In this document: piece after piece, positions 47,396 to 57,213 of the stretch
How positions within the stretch are numbered: the stretch's first letter is position 1
Layout of the letters: every line of letters begins with the position of its first letter
Assembly: GCA_905221615.1 (NCBI GenBank)
Contig: CAJNDT010000599.1
Coordinates: forward strand, 62,001 to 126,000
Origin: Symbiodinium sp. CCMP2592
Taxonomy: Eukaryota > Sar > Dinophyceae > Suessiales > Symbiodiniaceae
Direction of reading: 5' to 3'
Length of the DNA stretch: 64,000 bases
Notes under the pieces: generated by a model
Seen by the model: only the letters and a program-made list of their open reading frames with translations
What the model was told of the DNA's origin: nothing
Databases searched by the model: none
Translations under genes and position numbers: made by a program

Positions 47396-47574
47396 ACCCA
47401 GAGATCCCAATACCACTTAATTCAGGAATATACATGAAACCATCAAAATAAAGGCCCCTATAATTTGGGCCTATTCCCTAATTTAAGGTATATAGGGATC
47501 ATTAAACCATAAGAATAAAGGCCCCTATAATTTAAGGCATATTCCCCAATTACGGGATATAGGGATCTCTGGGA
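47396..47574. mobile_element. Foldback FB-P with internal tandem duplication
   Basis: CCCAGAGATCCCAATACC to GATATAGGGATCTCTGGG. AATAAAGGCCCCTATAATTT occurs at 47447 and 47514. Confidence 0.75.
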
Positions 47575-47702
47575 ACTATTATGCAGCCGAGGCCTACTTG
47601 GCCTTTCCGACGAATAAGCCCAGAATCCACACCGTCATCTCTCACTATCGCGCCAGTGTGGTGGGGGACGCAGCACCGGGAGAGTCCAAATGCGGAAGTA
47701 CT

Positions 47703-47737
47703 CTATATATATATATATGTATATGTATATATGTATA
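47703..47737. repeat. (TA)n microsatellite
   Basis: TA and TATG units next to FB-S. Confidence 0.85.
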
Positions 47738-47845
47738 CTAGGTTCCTGAGTAGTACCCTTTTGCCCTTTCATTTTAGGATCTCCTTGTGAAACCTGAACA
47801 TTAGGAAAAAGGGTACCCTTTCTATTAGCGGCTTACGGAGCAACA
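47738..47845. mobile_element. Foldback FB-S
   Basis: TAGGTTCCTGAGTAGTACCC with a weaker right arm; GGAAAAAGGGTACCC inside. Related copies at 47924 and 60224. Confidence 0.55.
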
Positions 47846-47853
47846 GGGTGTTT

Positions 47854-47897
47854 ATATACATATATATGCATATATATATATATATACATGTGTGTGT
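47854..47897. repeat. (TA)n microsatellite
   Basis: TATATACATATATATGCA-like run between two FB-S copies. Confidence 0.85.
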
Positions 47898-47923
47898 ACT
47901 ATTGTATGCCTCCAATAATTAAA

Positions 47924-48037
47924 CTAGGTTCCCCAGTATTACCCCTCTATACTTCTTCTTTTTATGTTCCCTTATTCAAACAAAACAGTAGGAAAAGAGG
48001 ATAGCTTTACTTACTAAGGGCTTACTGGGGAGCCTAG
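47924..48037. mobile_element. Foldback FB-S
   Basis: CTAGGTTCCCCAGTATTACC to TTACTGGGGAGCCTAG. Confidence 0.65.
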
Positions 48038-48119
48038 GAAAATTCCTTAAATCATTTTGGGGAACCCTGTTATGATTTGAGGAATATTCCATAATTAAGG
48101 GGTATTGGAGTCTCTGGGA
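48038..48119. mobile_element. FB-P right half
   Basis: TTGAGGAATATTCC and GGGGTATTGGAGTCTCTGGG; the left end is lost at the FB-S junction. Confidence 0.6.
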
Positions 48120-48125
48120 GGTTCC

Positions 48126-48240
48126 TAGTTAAAGGATCATGGGACTTAGTAACTGGGGTTATAGTTAGGGCAACTGTACTCATAACCCCACTTAAGGTAC
48201 TTGTAACCTTGCTTACTAAGTCCCATGATCCTCCCAGTAG
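48126..48240. mobile_element. Foldback FB-A (AAAGGATCATG type)
   Basis: TAGTTAAAGGATCATGGGAC to GTCCCATGATCCTCCCAGTA. Same subtype as 42526, without the filler. Confidence 0.8.
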
Positions 48241-48269
48241 GCTACTCTGAGTGGTTTTGGGAATCTCAA

Positions 48270-48470
48270 GCCGTGATGTTGGGGTAGGTCGTCCCTGAAG
48301 GCTTCCTTGAAGGGTACCTTTTGAAGCTTCCTGTAAGAGTTTCCTCTTTGAAGGGCTCTGGGGGGGCAGAAAATTAGGATTTACGGATCCCTTTTTAGGG
48401 GTCTCTTTAAAGGTGGGTCTTAGTTTAGGGTTCCTTTGGGGTTCGTTTGCAAGGGGATCCCTTGGGTCCT
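48270..48470. repeat. Degenerate AAGGGTTCCTT-type repeats
   Basis: CTTCCTTGAAGGGTACC and similar words, related to the 12-mer array at 15398. Confidence 0.55.
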
Positions 48471-49865
48471 TACGGGCAGGGATGCATCGTTTTGAACCTG
48501 GATTTTTGGGGCGCGCTTCATCCGATGATAGAGGATCCTTTGATGCCCTCCCTCGTCTGGTGTTTAGCTTGCTCAATGTGAATCGCATTCAACAAGCAGG
48601 AGGGTCTTGGTAGATCTGAAGCCCGCCTTTTCAGACCGTTTCCATGACTTTCGATGCAGAAAGCTAAACCCTCGGAAGGAGAGGAAACCGGACGCGGACA
48701 AAAACCCACTTGCAGTTAGCAGACTTTGCGTTCCATTCTTTCACTATGACTTACCCAAAGTACTAGGCTAGCAGAATATCAAGCACCTGTAGCAAATACC
48801 ATGCCCCAAGATTTCTGAGATTCAGAACATCCAAGACACTGACGAGCAGTGCCCGCCTGCAATTGCACGGTTCTACTACAACTACCATTCATTAGCACTC
48901 AGCTTGTCCTTTAAGTTTTCCAAGCCTTAGAGCCGTGAAGACCAGCAAAGCCACGATCTTTGGGGTGAGAGGCTCTTGCATGTCGCTTGCCATCGCAGTT
49001 TGCTGTATTCGTTGACGCAGTAGGTTCACAGAGCACGATGTTCCCCCCTGTGCAGACTTTGCATACTGTATATTGCAGGCATGTTGTAGGCCTGAGTCAT
49101 CTATCTTGGTGGTCTGCCATCTAGTCCATCCTCATGCAACGTCCATAGTACAAAGCCCGCTTTTGTAATGACATGTGCTGGATCATATAATCTGGTATCT
49201 TGCACATGCTGTTAATACTAGCTGACACTTCTCCTCTACTCAAGCAGAGCATCCTGCCAAGCTAAAAGAGATCACGAAAGCCCAGTGCACTCGGTAGTCC
49301 CCAGATAAAGCAGCTTGTGATCGACGTTGCGACTTTTGCGCCATGGCCCTACCCTTCGGATTTACGCCTTTGGAGGTGCGGGGTTCAGGGATTTTCGGGC
49401 GTCGAGGGGTTCCGGCCTATCTTCCTGGGGTTTAGAACTTATTGTTTCGAGTTTGAAGGGTTGAGGCACTTGGGGTTAAGGGATTGTTGGATTTAGGGTT
49501 GAGGAGTCCCACAGCTCTTGATAAGTCTGGCTATGCTGCTGAAAAAGTCGGTTCTGCGTTCCTTCCGAAACATCTGTTCTTCTGAAATCAGCCTGAACCT
49601 TGCAACCCTGCGGCACAAATTTGAACCCCAAGCCCTTAAACCCAGAACCCCAGAACCCCTAAACCCAAACCCCAAACCCCTGAAACCTACACCCTATAGA
49701 TCCCTTCCAGGAGCCCTTTAAGGAGCCCTTCAAGAAACCCTTTAGGGAACCTACCGGCAGGCGCAGACCTACTTGATCCTGACCATCTGCTGGGTCAGCT
49801 GCTCGCCAGAACATCTGCGCGGGTGAGGGTTTATTTAGGGTACTGGGTTTAGGAACCTACCTAGT
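48471..49865. other. Unique DNA, no recognised gene
   Basis: About 1.4 kb with few repeats. C-rich telomere-like words at 49625-49690, followed by CCCTTTAAGGAGCCCTT filler at 49695-49750. No motif in the open frames. Confidence 0.4.
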
Positions 49866-49968
49866 CTTAGTAGCTGAGTGGATGCACTTTACACTTTTTG
49901 GGATAATATTACCCACTATAAAACCAAAAGTGTGCACTTTTGGGGGGCTTATGAACTCAGCTACTAAG
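49866..49968. mobile_element. Foldback FB-J
   Basis: CTTAGTAGCTGAGTGGATGC to ATGAACTCAGCTACTAAG. Confidence 0.8.
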
Positions 49969-50080
49969 TAATTAGGCTCTAAAGCGCCAAGGTATCGTGG
50001 TGGTGAACCAGCTCGAGCAGCCCTATGCGAGGCGCCGAAAGCTGAATAGCGGCTTCCTCGTCGAGGACACGACTCTACAC

Positions 50081-50246
50081 AGAACCTTCGATATCCCTGA
50101 ATTAAGGACTTCTGTAATTCCTTAAACCCCCCAGAACTTACTTCTTTTGTAGGATCCCTTTCAATTCAATGCCAGGATGTATACTAAGAACCTAAAAAAA
50201 GTAGGTCTTGTTGGGTTAAGGCCTGCCTTAAATTATTGCCGGATAC

Positions 50247-50314
<68 letters not shown>

Positions 50315-50360
50315 TGATTTAAGGTATGCTCCTCAACTAAGGGATATTGGAAGGTCTGGG
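50081..50360. mobile_element. Foldback FB-P expanded by inner foldback and (TA)n
   Basis: AGAACCTTCGATATCCCTGA to GGGATATTGGAAGGTCTGGG. Inside are CCCCCCAGAACTTAC/GTAGGTCTTGTTGGG (50128-50215) and a TA run. Confidence 0.6.
50250..50314. repeat. (TA)n microsatellite in FB-P loop
   Basis: About 64 bp of TA with two GTATA interruptions. Confidence 0.9.
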
Positions 50361-50437
50361 TAGCAACAGTATCCCCTCATAATAGCTCTACTGAGGCAAT
50401 ACATGTATTTGCGGGTTCCCGATCGCCCGAAATAGGT

Positions 50438-50552
50438 ATCCCTAAGGCTTTAATGTACCTTTATAGTAGATACTTAATCCTTAAAGGGGTCCCTATATAG
50501 GTACTTTAGGGCCTAAGTATGTACTATATGGGCACATGGAGCCTTAGGGTAT
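50438..50552. mobile_element. Foldback FB-F
   Basis: ATCCCTAAGGCTTTAATGTA to ACATGGAGCCTTAGGGTA. Confidence 0.75.
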
Positions 50553-50560
50553 TGCTTTAC

Positions 50561-50610
50561 AGACTTTAGACCCCAAGGTAGGCATTTTTGGTATATTGGA
50601 GTCTTAGGGA
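50561..50610. mobile_element. FB-Z right half
   Basis: ACAGACTTTAGACCCCAAGG to TATTGGAGTCTTAGGG. Confidence 0.55.
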
Positions 50611-51239
50611 TGTGTGCGAGGTGTCTAGCCCTTGGTCCCAAACCCTGGCACTATACCTTAAGCCCCCAATCCTACACCCTAGGCCCCAAGCTTCGAAACC
50701 CTAAGCCCTCAGCATAGGGTTCAGGGTTTTGGATTGTAATCATAGGGCTAAACCCAAAACTTCAAGATCAAAGCCTAAACTTCGAGATCCTATAAGCCCT
50801 TGGTGAAGCAATTCGCAGCCTCCTCCCCCTAAGCCCCTAAACCCTCAACCCTGAACCCTGAACCCTAAACCATGTCCTAAGCCTTGAGCCCTTGAGCCAT
50901 GAAGAATGAAGCCGGATAGCCCAGGTCCACATTTCTTTCTGAAGTCTTTGGGTTCAGGGTTTAAGGGCAGGGTTTAGGGGTTTCGCGTCTTGGGTTCATG
51001 GTTTAAGGCAGGTTTAGAGTCTAGTTAGGATGCATCGAGTAGGCCCTAAGATAGTTAGGGAGCTTAGCTTAAGGACAAGCGTGACATGGAAGGCAGGCGG
51101 TCGAGCGGACGGCTACCCTCAGCACTGGCTCCGCAACCAAAGTCTAGCCGAAAGGAAAGATTACCTTTCACTTCCAGACCAGGAAACGGACGCAGCGGGC
51201 AGTTCCAGTCTGTCTGCTGGATCCTTGTCGCGTTATCAA
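50611..51239. other. Telomere-like words, no gene
   Basis: C-rich at 50635-50900, G-rich at 50950-51030. Confidence 0.4.
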
Positions 51240-51472
51240 TCCCTAAGGGTCCATGTACCCAAACAGTACATACTTGGGCCTTCAAGTAGTCCCGTAGTCC
51301 CTATAAAGGCACTTTGGGGCTAAAGTATCTACTATTTGGGTGGTTGTCAAAATTATGGCCCCTTTTTGGGTACCCTAAATAATAGGTTCCGTACTATAAT
51401 AGGGACCCAAAAAGGGAGCCTAATTTTGACAACCACCTATTGGGGTACGTGGACCCTTTGGGAATAACCTTA
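51240..51472. mobile_element. Foldback FB-F interrupted by FB-D
   Basis: CCCTAAGGGTCCATGTACCC; the right arm is ACTATTTGGG, then FB-D, then GTACGTGGACCCTTTGGG. Confidence 0.75.
51338..51437. mobile_element. Foldback FB-D nested in FB-F
   Basis: GGGTGGTTGTCAAAATTATG to AATTTTGACAACCACC. Flanks ATTT and (T)ATTG suggest a decayed 4-bp duplication. Confidence 0.8.
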
Positions 51473-51552
51473 CAGCAGCGGCAATCTTTGGGCCGCTCTC
51501 CGAGATCCTGATTACGCCCCGAAGGAGCAACGCAGAAAGTTTGAAGTGCAGC

Positions 51553-51660
51553 AATGTGGGCACCTGATCAAGAAACTCGGGGACTATAACCCCAATATAC
51601 TAAGAACCATTTTCAGAACCCTAGTAAGGACCCAAGGTTTCTTAATCAGGTTCCTGCATT
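51553..51660. mobile_element. Foldback FB-B
   Basis: AATGTGGGCACCTGATCAAG to CTTAATCAGGTTCCTGCATT. Confidence 0.8.
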
Positions 51661-52179
51661 AGTCTTCTGGTGTCGCATGACATGCGAAGTGTGCTACTCC
51701 GGCTCGTGCAGCGACACTTTAATTACGTACCGCAGGCCGCAGACACGGTGCATAAGCCTCCTTGCCGCCTTTGTTGGAACGCAGTGTGAGCTGTGCTGGG
51801 CCGCAGCACATTGATCCCGATCATTACTTGGGGATTCTCCCTATCTTTGTCGTCATTGTCAACAGCATGACCGTCATTGTCAACAGCAGAATCGGCTTCG
51901 TCTTGATCATGACACCATGAGTAGATATCGTCGTCAGAAGGGACAACTGCCTGGACTCGTCGTCAGCATGTTAAGAGCCCCCCAATCCCGCTATCCAAGC
52001 CCAGAAAAAGCGCCCCAATCCCAATGTTTCAGCACCATGCCCTCCGCAAGCCCTTACCTAACCCCCCCCCCCCCCAAAGTAGGTAACATAACGGCCCAAG
52101 ACCTTTTAAAAAAGGCCATTATTCTACATACTTGTGCGGTCCAGGTAATTGAATATGAAAAACCTTATCTACGAAACCT
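51661..52179. other. Unique DNA with a C14 run
   Basis: The C run is at 52062-52075. No gene recognised. Confidence 0.4.
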
Positions 52180-52400
52180 CAGGCTTAGTAAGTAAGGTTA
52201 TATATACCTTAATAGGAAGTATAAGTACTTATAAGTCTAGTTACCTTACTTATTACCTTAGTTACTAAGTCCCGAAGGCTCCATGTACCCATATAGTAGG
52301 TACTTAGGCCGTAAAGTGCCCATGTAGGGACCCCTTTAAGGCCTAAGTACCTACTAAAAGGGTACATGGAGTCTTTGGGAGTGCCATGATCCTTTAAGTA
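52180..52400. mobile_element. Foldback FB-A interrupted by FB-F
   Basis: Left GGCTTAGTAAGTAAGG; the right arm GTTACTAAGTCCC is split from ATGATCCTTTAAGTA by FB-F. Confidence 0.65.
52272..52380. mobile_element. Foldback FB-F nested in FB-A
   Basis: GAAGGCTCCATGTACCCATA to GGGTACATGGAGTCTTTGGG. Confidence 0.75.
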
Positions 52401-52503
52401 TTAAACCAGGCTTAGCCATGAGCCCATTGCAGGTCACTCGTGCAGTGCGACGTCCCCGTCAACACGACTGAAGGCTCCTGCGGCTTTATGTGCCAAAGGG
52501 TCC

Positions 52504-52602
52504 TACTGTTGATGGACAAAATCCTGCATTACCCATTATGAGGAAAATACCATAATTCCCATAGTTTAGAGTCCTTAGGGTGGATTTTGTCCATCAGCAG
52601 TA
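52504..52602. mobile_element. Foldback FB-I, TA-flanked
   Basis: TA, CTGTTGATGGACAAAATCC to GGATTTTGTCCATCAGCAG, TA. Part of the right loop is deleted. Confidence 0.8.
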
Positions 52603-52894
52603 TGTACTTTAATGGGGGATACTTCAATAAGTCATAATAGTAATTTCTAATATGGAAACCCTAGAATCTACTATATCGGTACATAGGACCCTTTTGGTAT
52701 GCAGGGTGATCAAACCAATATGGTATGGGGGCTTTAATGAGAATAAGTAGAGGGGCTTTTTGGTTCCTCTCACTTTTTCTACTATACGGGCTAATTGCAC
52801 ATAGGGCTTATAGTAAAGGTAGCAGCATACTTGGAACTTTTGTCGCTTGGAGTATACTTTGAGAAGGAAGCCCGAGGAAAACCCTAACACTATA
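52603..52894. other. FB-K-like fragment and unique DNA
   Basis: CTAATATGGAAACCCTAGAA followed by GGTACATAGGACCC (52645-52695) resembles FB-K. Confidence 0.4.
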
Positions 52895-53004
52895 ACCCTA
52901 AGGGTCCAGGTACCCATATAGCATATACTTTGGGCCCAATGTACCTACAGAGGGAGTACTTTAAGGCCAATGTATATACTATATGAGTACATGGACGCTT
53001 AGGG
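52895..53004. mobile_element. Foldback FB-F
   Basis: ACCCTAAGGGTCCAGGTACC to TACATGGACGCTTAGGG; reverse orientation of the loop relative to 45441. Confidence 0.8.
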
Positions 53005-53130
53005 CAATGCTTCTGCATTGGACTTTTGAACCCTAACACCTCGGTGCCCCGAGGTCAACACGCGAAACGTCGAAACCCTAAGTGCAGCAAGATGGGTGGC
53101 CTAAACGAGTATTGGTGCAGCAACGTACGT

Positions 53131-53235
53131 TACGGTTGATGATATAAATCCTGCATTATCCATAATAAGGAATATACCATAATTCCCGTAGTTCAGGGTC
53201 CTTAAAGTAATGCAGGATTGATATCATCAACAGTA
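53131..53235. mobile_element. Foldback FB-I, intact and TA-flanked
   Basis: TA, CGGTTGATGATATAAATCC to GATATCATCAACAG, TA. Empty-site reference for 27261. Confidence 0.85.
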
Positions 53236-53403
53236 GCACTGCCAGTAATGGTGCCACCAACTATAATGATTAATTAATATTTTCCGCAGCAAAACTATTC
53301 TACCGACATCTGCTGCTGAAGCTGGAAAGAGTTTCCTTCTTTAGATGGTGTAGCTATAGTAACCCTTCTAGAACCCTTCTTAACTACAGGAATCCTATAT
53401 ATA

Positions 53404-53564
53404 ATCCCAAAGGGTCCTGGGTACTGTTATGGGATATACTTCCCCAGGTCAGACTAGCAATTTCTAAAATGGAAACCCTACCCTCACCTCAATCCAAACC
53501 CCTAAACCCTAAACCCCCAAACCCCTCAACCCTAAATCCTAAAGGTACTTTGGACCCTTTGGGA
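53404..53564. mobile_element. Foldback FB-K interrupted by telomeric repeats
   Basis: TCCCAAAGGGTCCTGGGTAC through AAAATGGAAACCCTA, then about 60 bp of CCCTAAA-type units, then GGTACTTTGGACCCTTTGGG. Intact copies 55300 and 55832 have AACGTCTACTGTATA at the insertion point. Confidence 0.75.
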
Positions 53565-53693
53565 AACCTCGGGTCGTCAGGGCCCTTGACTGGATGCAGG
53601 TGCCGAGTTTTCCGGATCGCAGTACTGCGGGCACCGGCTTCACGTGATTGGCTCCCCAGCTTAATCTGATCCAAGGGTTCAGGGTTACCCTAG

Positions 53694-53778
53694 GGATCAA
53701 AATAGCCCAAAAGCCTTAGATGGTATGGTCTTTGGGTTTAAAGGCCTTAATGTATCAGTCCTTAGATCCCAAGGGTTA
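53694..53778. mobile_element. Foldback FB-H
   Basis: TTACCCTAGGGATCAAAATA to CTTAGATCCCAAGGGTTA. Confidence 0.75.
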
Positions 53779-54319
53779 TAGTTCCGGATTGTTTTGGGTT
53801 TAAGGTGTCAGTTGTTAGGGCCGGCACATGGACTGGCTACAGTAATACTTAGGCTCTTGGGTTTAGGGGTGCCTGTAGGTTCACCTTTGCTTGTTTAGGA
53901 GATCAGCTCTCGATTTTAGGGTTTAGGGTTTAGGGTTTTTGACTGACGAGCGCAAGAACGAACAGAACAGAGAAGGAAAGATGTGCAAAGTGTGTTAGGT
54001 CTCCTTCCGTGCATGTGGACGGTGTAGTCTGGTCAGGGTTAAGCACACTCTGCTGGCACCTAGCATGATGGTGGTTGCAGCTGAATAAACACCAAGCCAG
54101 GTGCAGAACTGCAAACACAAAAACTCAAGTCAACATTGGGTTTCAACCCGGAGATTAAGAGGCCTGTGCCCCTAATCCATATAATACCAACCATAAACCC
54201 TAATATTCGTGTCAGTTCAGTAGATGGAGTTTTTTGGGTGGGAGTTCGAGCAAACAGGGACACGAAGACAGACCAGAAGGATCCTCAGGATAGTCATGTA
54301 TATTCTTCCTCTTGTCAAT
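53779..54319. other. Unique DNA, TTTAGGG words near 53920
   Basis: No gene recognised. Confidence 0.4.
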
Positions 54320-54409
54320 CCCTGTGGCTCCAAATAGCCCAAAGTAGGTATTATTTATAGACTTTAGACCCCAAAGTAGGTGCTATTTGTATACTTGGAG
54401 CCCCAGGGA
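54320..54409. mobile_element. Foldback FB-Z, copy 2
   Basis: Nearly identical to 38461, including the loop; recently copied or gene-converted. Confidence 0.85.
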
Positions 54410-54716
54410 ATAGTGATGCCGTTTTTATTCGCAATTTGCCACAATATGTGAACGGCGGCTTGCAGGAAGGCCTACACGGGGAATTTCAACCACCGAAGCC
54501 CCAACCGTGAAAACCACCAGCCGCAACCTTTCCAAATGAAAGCCCTAAGCCTCCCTTACGGGTCCCAAGCACCCAAGAATTAGATACCTGGGTTAAGGAG
54601 AGTGGTTTTGTATAGGTTAGTGTCTCGGAGCGTATATGATTATTTGGTACTTTGGACCCTAAGGGAACCTAAACCCATAGACCCCAGAATCCTAAACCCC
54701 AAACCTTTCTTTCCTA
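54410..54716. other. Unique DNA with FB-F/FB-K remnants
   Basis: TATATGATTATTTGGTAC and TTTGGACCCTAAGGG at 54633-54665. Confidence 0.4.
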
Positions 54717-54812
54717 GACCCCCCAACTATCCTTTGTTGTAGCCCCTACATCATTACCTCTTAATGAGAAATCAGAGCCCTTAAAAGGGTACTTGGGGGG
54801 GGGTCCTGGCAT
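54717..54812. mobile_element. FB-X-like foldback
   Basis: GACCCCCCAACTATCC to GGGTACTTGGGGGGGGTCC. Confidence 0.5.
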
Positions 54813-55299
54813 ACCTTCCACCTTCAAGCCCTGAGTCTATAGATACTTAAGCCGAAAGCCTTGCACGCTTGCATTCGGCACCCTACAACCCTAAACACCC
54901 ACATAAGACGCCTATTAAGCCTTACGAAACCCTTGCACAAGCTCTCAGAGCAACACTGCAAAGCATGCAAAACACATGAAAATAGCAACTGGAGCCGGCA
55001 CTTTAAAGCAGGCCCTAAACCCCAAACCCCTAAACCCCAAATCCTAAAACCGAAACCCAAAACTCAAAACCGCAAACCCGAAACCCTAAACCCCTAAACT
55101 CCAAACTCTAAACTCCAAACCCTAAACTCAGTAGTTAGGAAAAAGGAGTTCAAAAAAAAAACCCTAAACTCCAAACCTTGAAGCCGAAGTCACGCACTGC
55201 TTAGGCGCAGGGGCAGAGATCTCCGGATGGGGGCAGAGCCTGGAGAACGTGCCACGGCTTCACTGGCCTTTGAGTTTATCTAGGGGCTCCAGTCACCTA
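54813..55299. other. CCCTAAA/CCCCAAA-rich DNA
   Basis: Degenerate units from 55010 to 55180. No gene. Confidence 0.5.
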
Positions 55300-55398
55300 A
55301 CCCGAAGGGTTCAAAGTACCTTTATAGTAGAATGTAGGTTTTCTATATTAGGAATTACAGAAGTATCCCCCATAACAGTACCTAGGACCCTTTGGGTA
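55300..55398. mobile_element. Foldback FB-K, copy 1
   Basis: ACCCGAAGGGTTCAAAGTAC to TACCTAGGACCCTTTGGGTA. Confidence 0.75.
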
Positions 55399-55831
55399 AA
55401 TATTGGGTTCTCTGGCTATCTTCTATATGGTTAGTAACCTACTATTTGGGTAACTGGAGCGTTAGGTTTAATTGGCAGTGACATCCCCTTCTAGTTCCAG
55501 TCGAGATATACTATTGTGCATATAACTAGTGCACTCCTAAACCCGACGTATAAGGACAAGCATACAATAAGATATATCTGTGCCACACTGCACCTCAACA
55601 CCCTACTCTAGGTGCCACTTCTTCAAGGGAGGGCGCCTCGTGATAGATCCCTCGCGCATCTTTGTGGAAAGGCTTGCAGCCTACAGCGGCGGACCACTTG
55701 TAATCTGAGTCTTCATCAATAGAACAGGGTTTCCCTAAACCCTAAACCCTAAACCGTGAATTACACGGGTATATGATGCTGTAAGCAGACAGGGACTACA
55801 GGGGGATCCTGGTAAGACTAAAGCCTCCATA
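55399..55831. other. Unique DNA, short CCCTAAA patch at 55735
   Basis: No gene recognised. Confidence 0.4.
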
Positions 55832-55945
55832 TTACCCAAAGGGTCCAAAGTACCTATACAGTAGACGTTAGGGTTTCTATATTAGGAATTACCTGTATGA
55901 TTTGCGGTACTATATCCCATAACAATACCTAGGACCCTTCGGGTT
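55832..55945. mobile_element. Foldback FB-K, copy 2
   Basis: ATTACCCAAAGGGTCCAAAG to ACCTAGGACCCTTCGGGTT. Confidence 0.75.
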
Positions 55946-56279
55946 TGATCCCAGCGAAATGGAGACCAACCCCAGGTGGGCCGTGTCGCGATCACTCTGC
56001 TGCTGGCCTTTGATCGATTTCTCGGGTTTAGGGTGTTTAGGGTTTGCATATTACGGCCCGGTGAAGAGAGATTTGCGCACGTGCACTCTAGCAGCCCAAC
56101 GTTGGAAACTCAATAGCCTCAATCCTTGCGAGTAATGTAGAGGGATTTCCAGCACTATTTGTCCTTAGCCCGATTTCCAACTTTAAGGGGTTTACTGTAA
56201 ACCCAAAGCCCTAAACCCCAAAAACCTAACAAACCCGAAACCCCAACCCTAAACCCCTGAAGCCCAGGCTTTATGGAGT
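55946..56279. other. Unique and CCCTAAA-like DNA
   Basis: Possible remnant of an FB-Q-like foldback at 56103-56200 (GTTGGAAACT and TTCCAACTTT). Confidence 0.35.
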
Positions 56280-56382
56280 CTTAGTAGCTGCGTGGATACA
56301 CTTTACACTTTTTTGGGATATTATTACCCACTATAAACCTAAAGCTGTACACTTTTGGGGGCTTATGAACTCAGCAACTAAG
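56280..56382. mobile_element. Foldback FB-J
   Basis: CTTAGTAGCTGCGTGGATAC to ATGAACTCAGCAACTAAG. Confidence 0.8.
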
Positions 56383-56469
56383 GAGTTTACTGTATGTGTC
56401 AGGGTTTCTACGGTTTTAGGGCCGAAGACTTCTAGCGCTTCCGGGTTCCAGGGTGCTGCTGGGCATTAA

Positions 56470-56645
56470 GGGATCCTTTAAGCGGTTCCTTCTTTGAGGT
56501 TCCTGTGAGGGTTTAGGATTCAGGGTTTAGGGTTTCTTTGAGGTTCCCTTGAGGGATCCTTGAAGAAATCCTTTAAGGGATTTGTTAAGGTCTTGTTCTT
56601 CCTTTGAGGGATCCTTCAAGGGGTCCATTGAACGGATTGTTTTGG
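56470..56645. repeat. AAGGGATCCTT-type repeats with a telomeric insert
   Basis: Within the tract, TTCTTTGAGGTTCC-type 22-mers at 56490-56511 and 56534-56555 (20 of 22 match) flank a 22-bp degenerate TTTAGGG insert. Confidence 0.65.
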
Positions 56646-56952
56646 TGGCCTAGGGGTTGGACTAGAGGTTAGGTCCTTAAGTACCCAAAGGACTCCAAGA
56701 CCACAACCAGTACCTACTTTGGGGCTGAGAGCCTGTAAGCACGACCTGCCTTGACCGATTTGAAGACTTTGGGAGTTGATGATGAAACCCTAAACCCTAA
56801 ACCCTAAACCCTAAACCGTTCACGGCGAAGAAGAAGAAACTTCAATGCCCGGTGCGCGGGTGGTGCCTTCGGCACCGTAGAACCCTTGATCCCCCACCGG
56901 GGCAGCAAGCGGTGCCACGAGCTGCGACGACAGCTGCAGCAGCAACAGACCT
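56646..56952. other. Unique DNA with four CCCTAAA units at 56785
   Basis: No gene recognised. Confidence 0.4.
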
Positions 56953-57118
56953 CCCTAAGGCTCCATGTGGGAGTTTCCGAAAATAGGGGACCCTAATATA
57001 GTACCCTAAATAGTAGGATCCTTATTATAAGCAACCCAAAATAAGGTACTCCCAATTTTCGGAAACTCCCATGTACCTTCATAGTAGATACTTAAGCCTC
57101 AAAGGGGTCTCTATATAG
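56953..57118. mobile_element. Truncated FB-F with nested FB-G
   Basis: TCCCTAAGGCTCCATGT, FB-G, then ACCTTCATAGTAGATACTTA; the right arm is missing where FB-O begins. Confidence 0.65.
56969..57070. mobile_element. Foldback FB-G with ATGT duplication, nested in FB-F
   Basis: GGGAGTTTCCGAAAATAGGG to AATTTTCGGAAACTCCC; ATGT at 56965-56968 and 57071-57074. Confidence 0.85.
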
Positions 57119-57213
57119 AAGGGAATGGGGGAATCGATTATGGAGACTATTCTTGGGAATTATATAGGGGCTACTATAGCGATCCATTCCCCAATTCCCT
57201 ACTAAGAACCAGA
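57117..57213. mobile_element. Foldback FB-O, left end truncated
   Basis: TAGAAGGGAATGGGGGAATC to ATTCCCTACTAAGAACCAGA. Confidence 0.7.
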
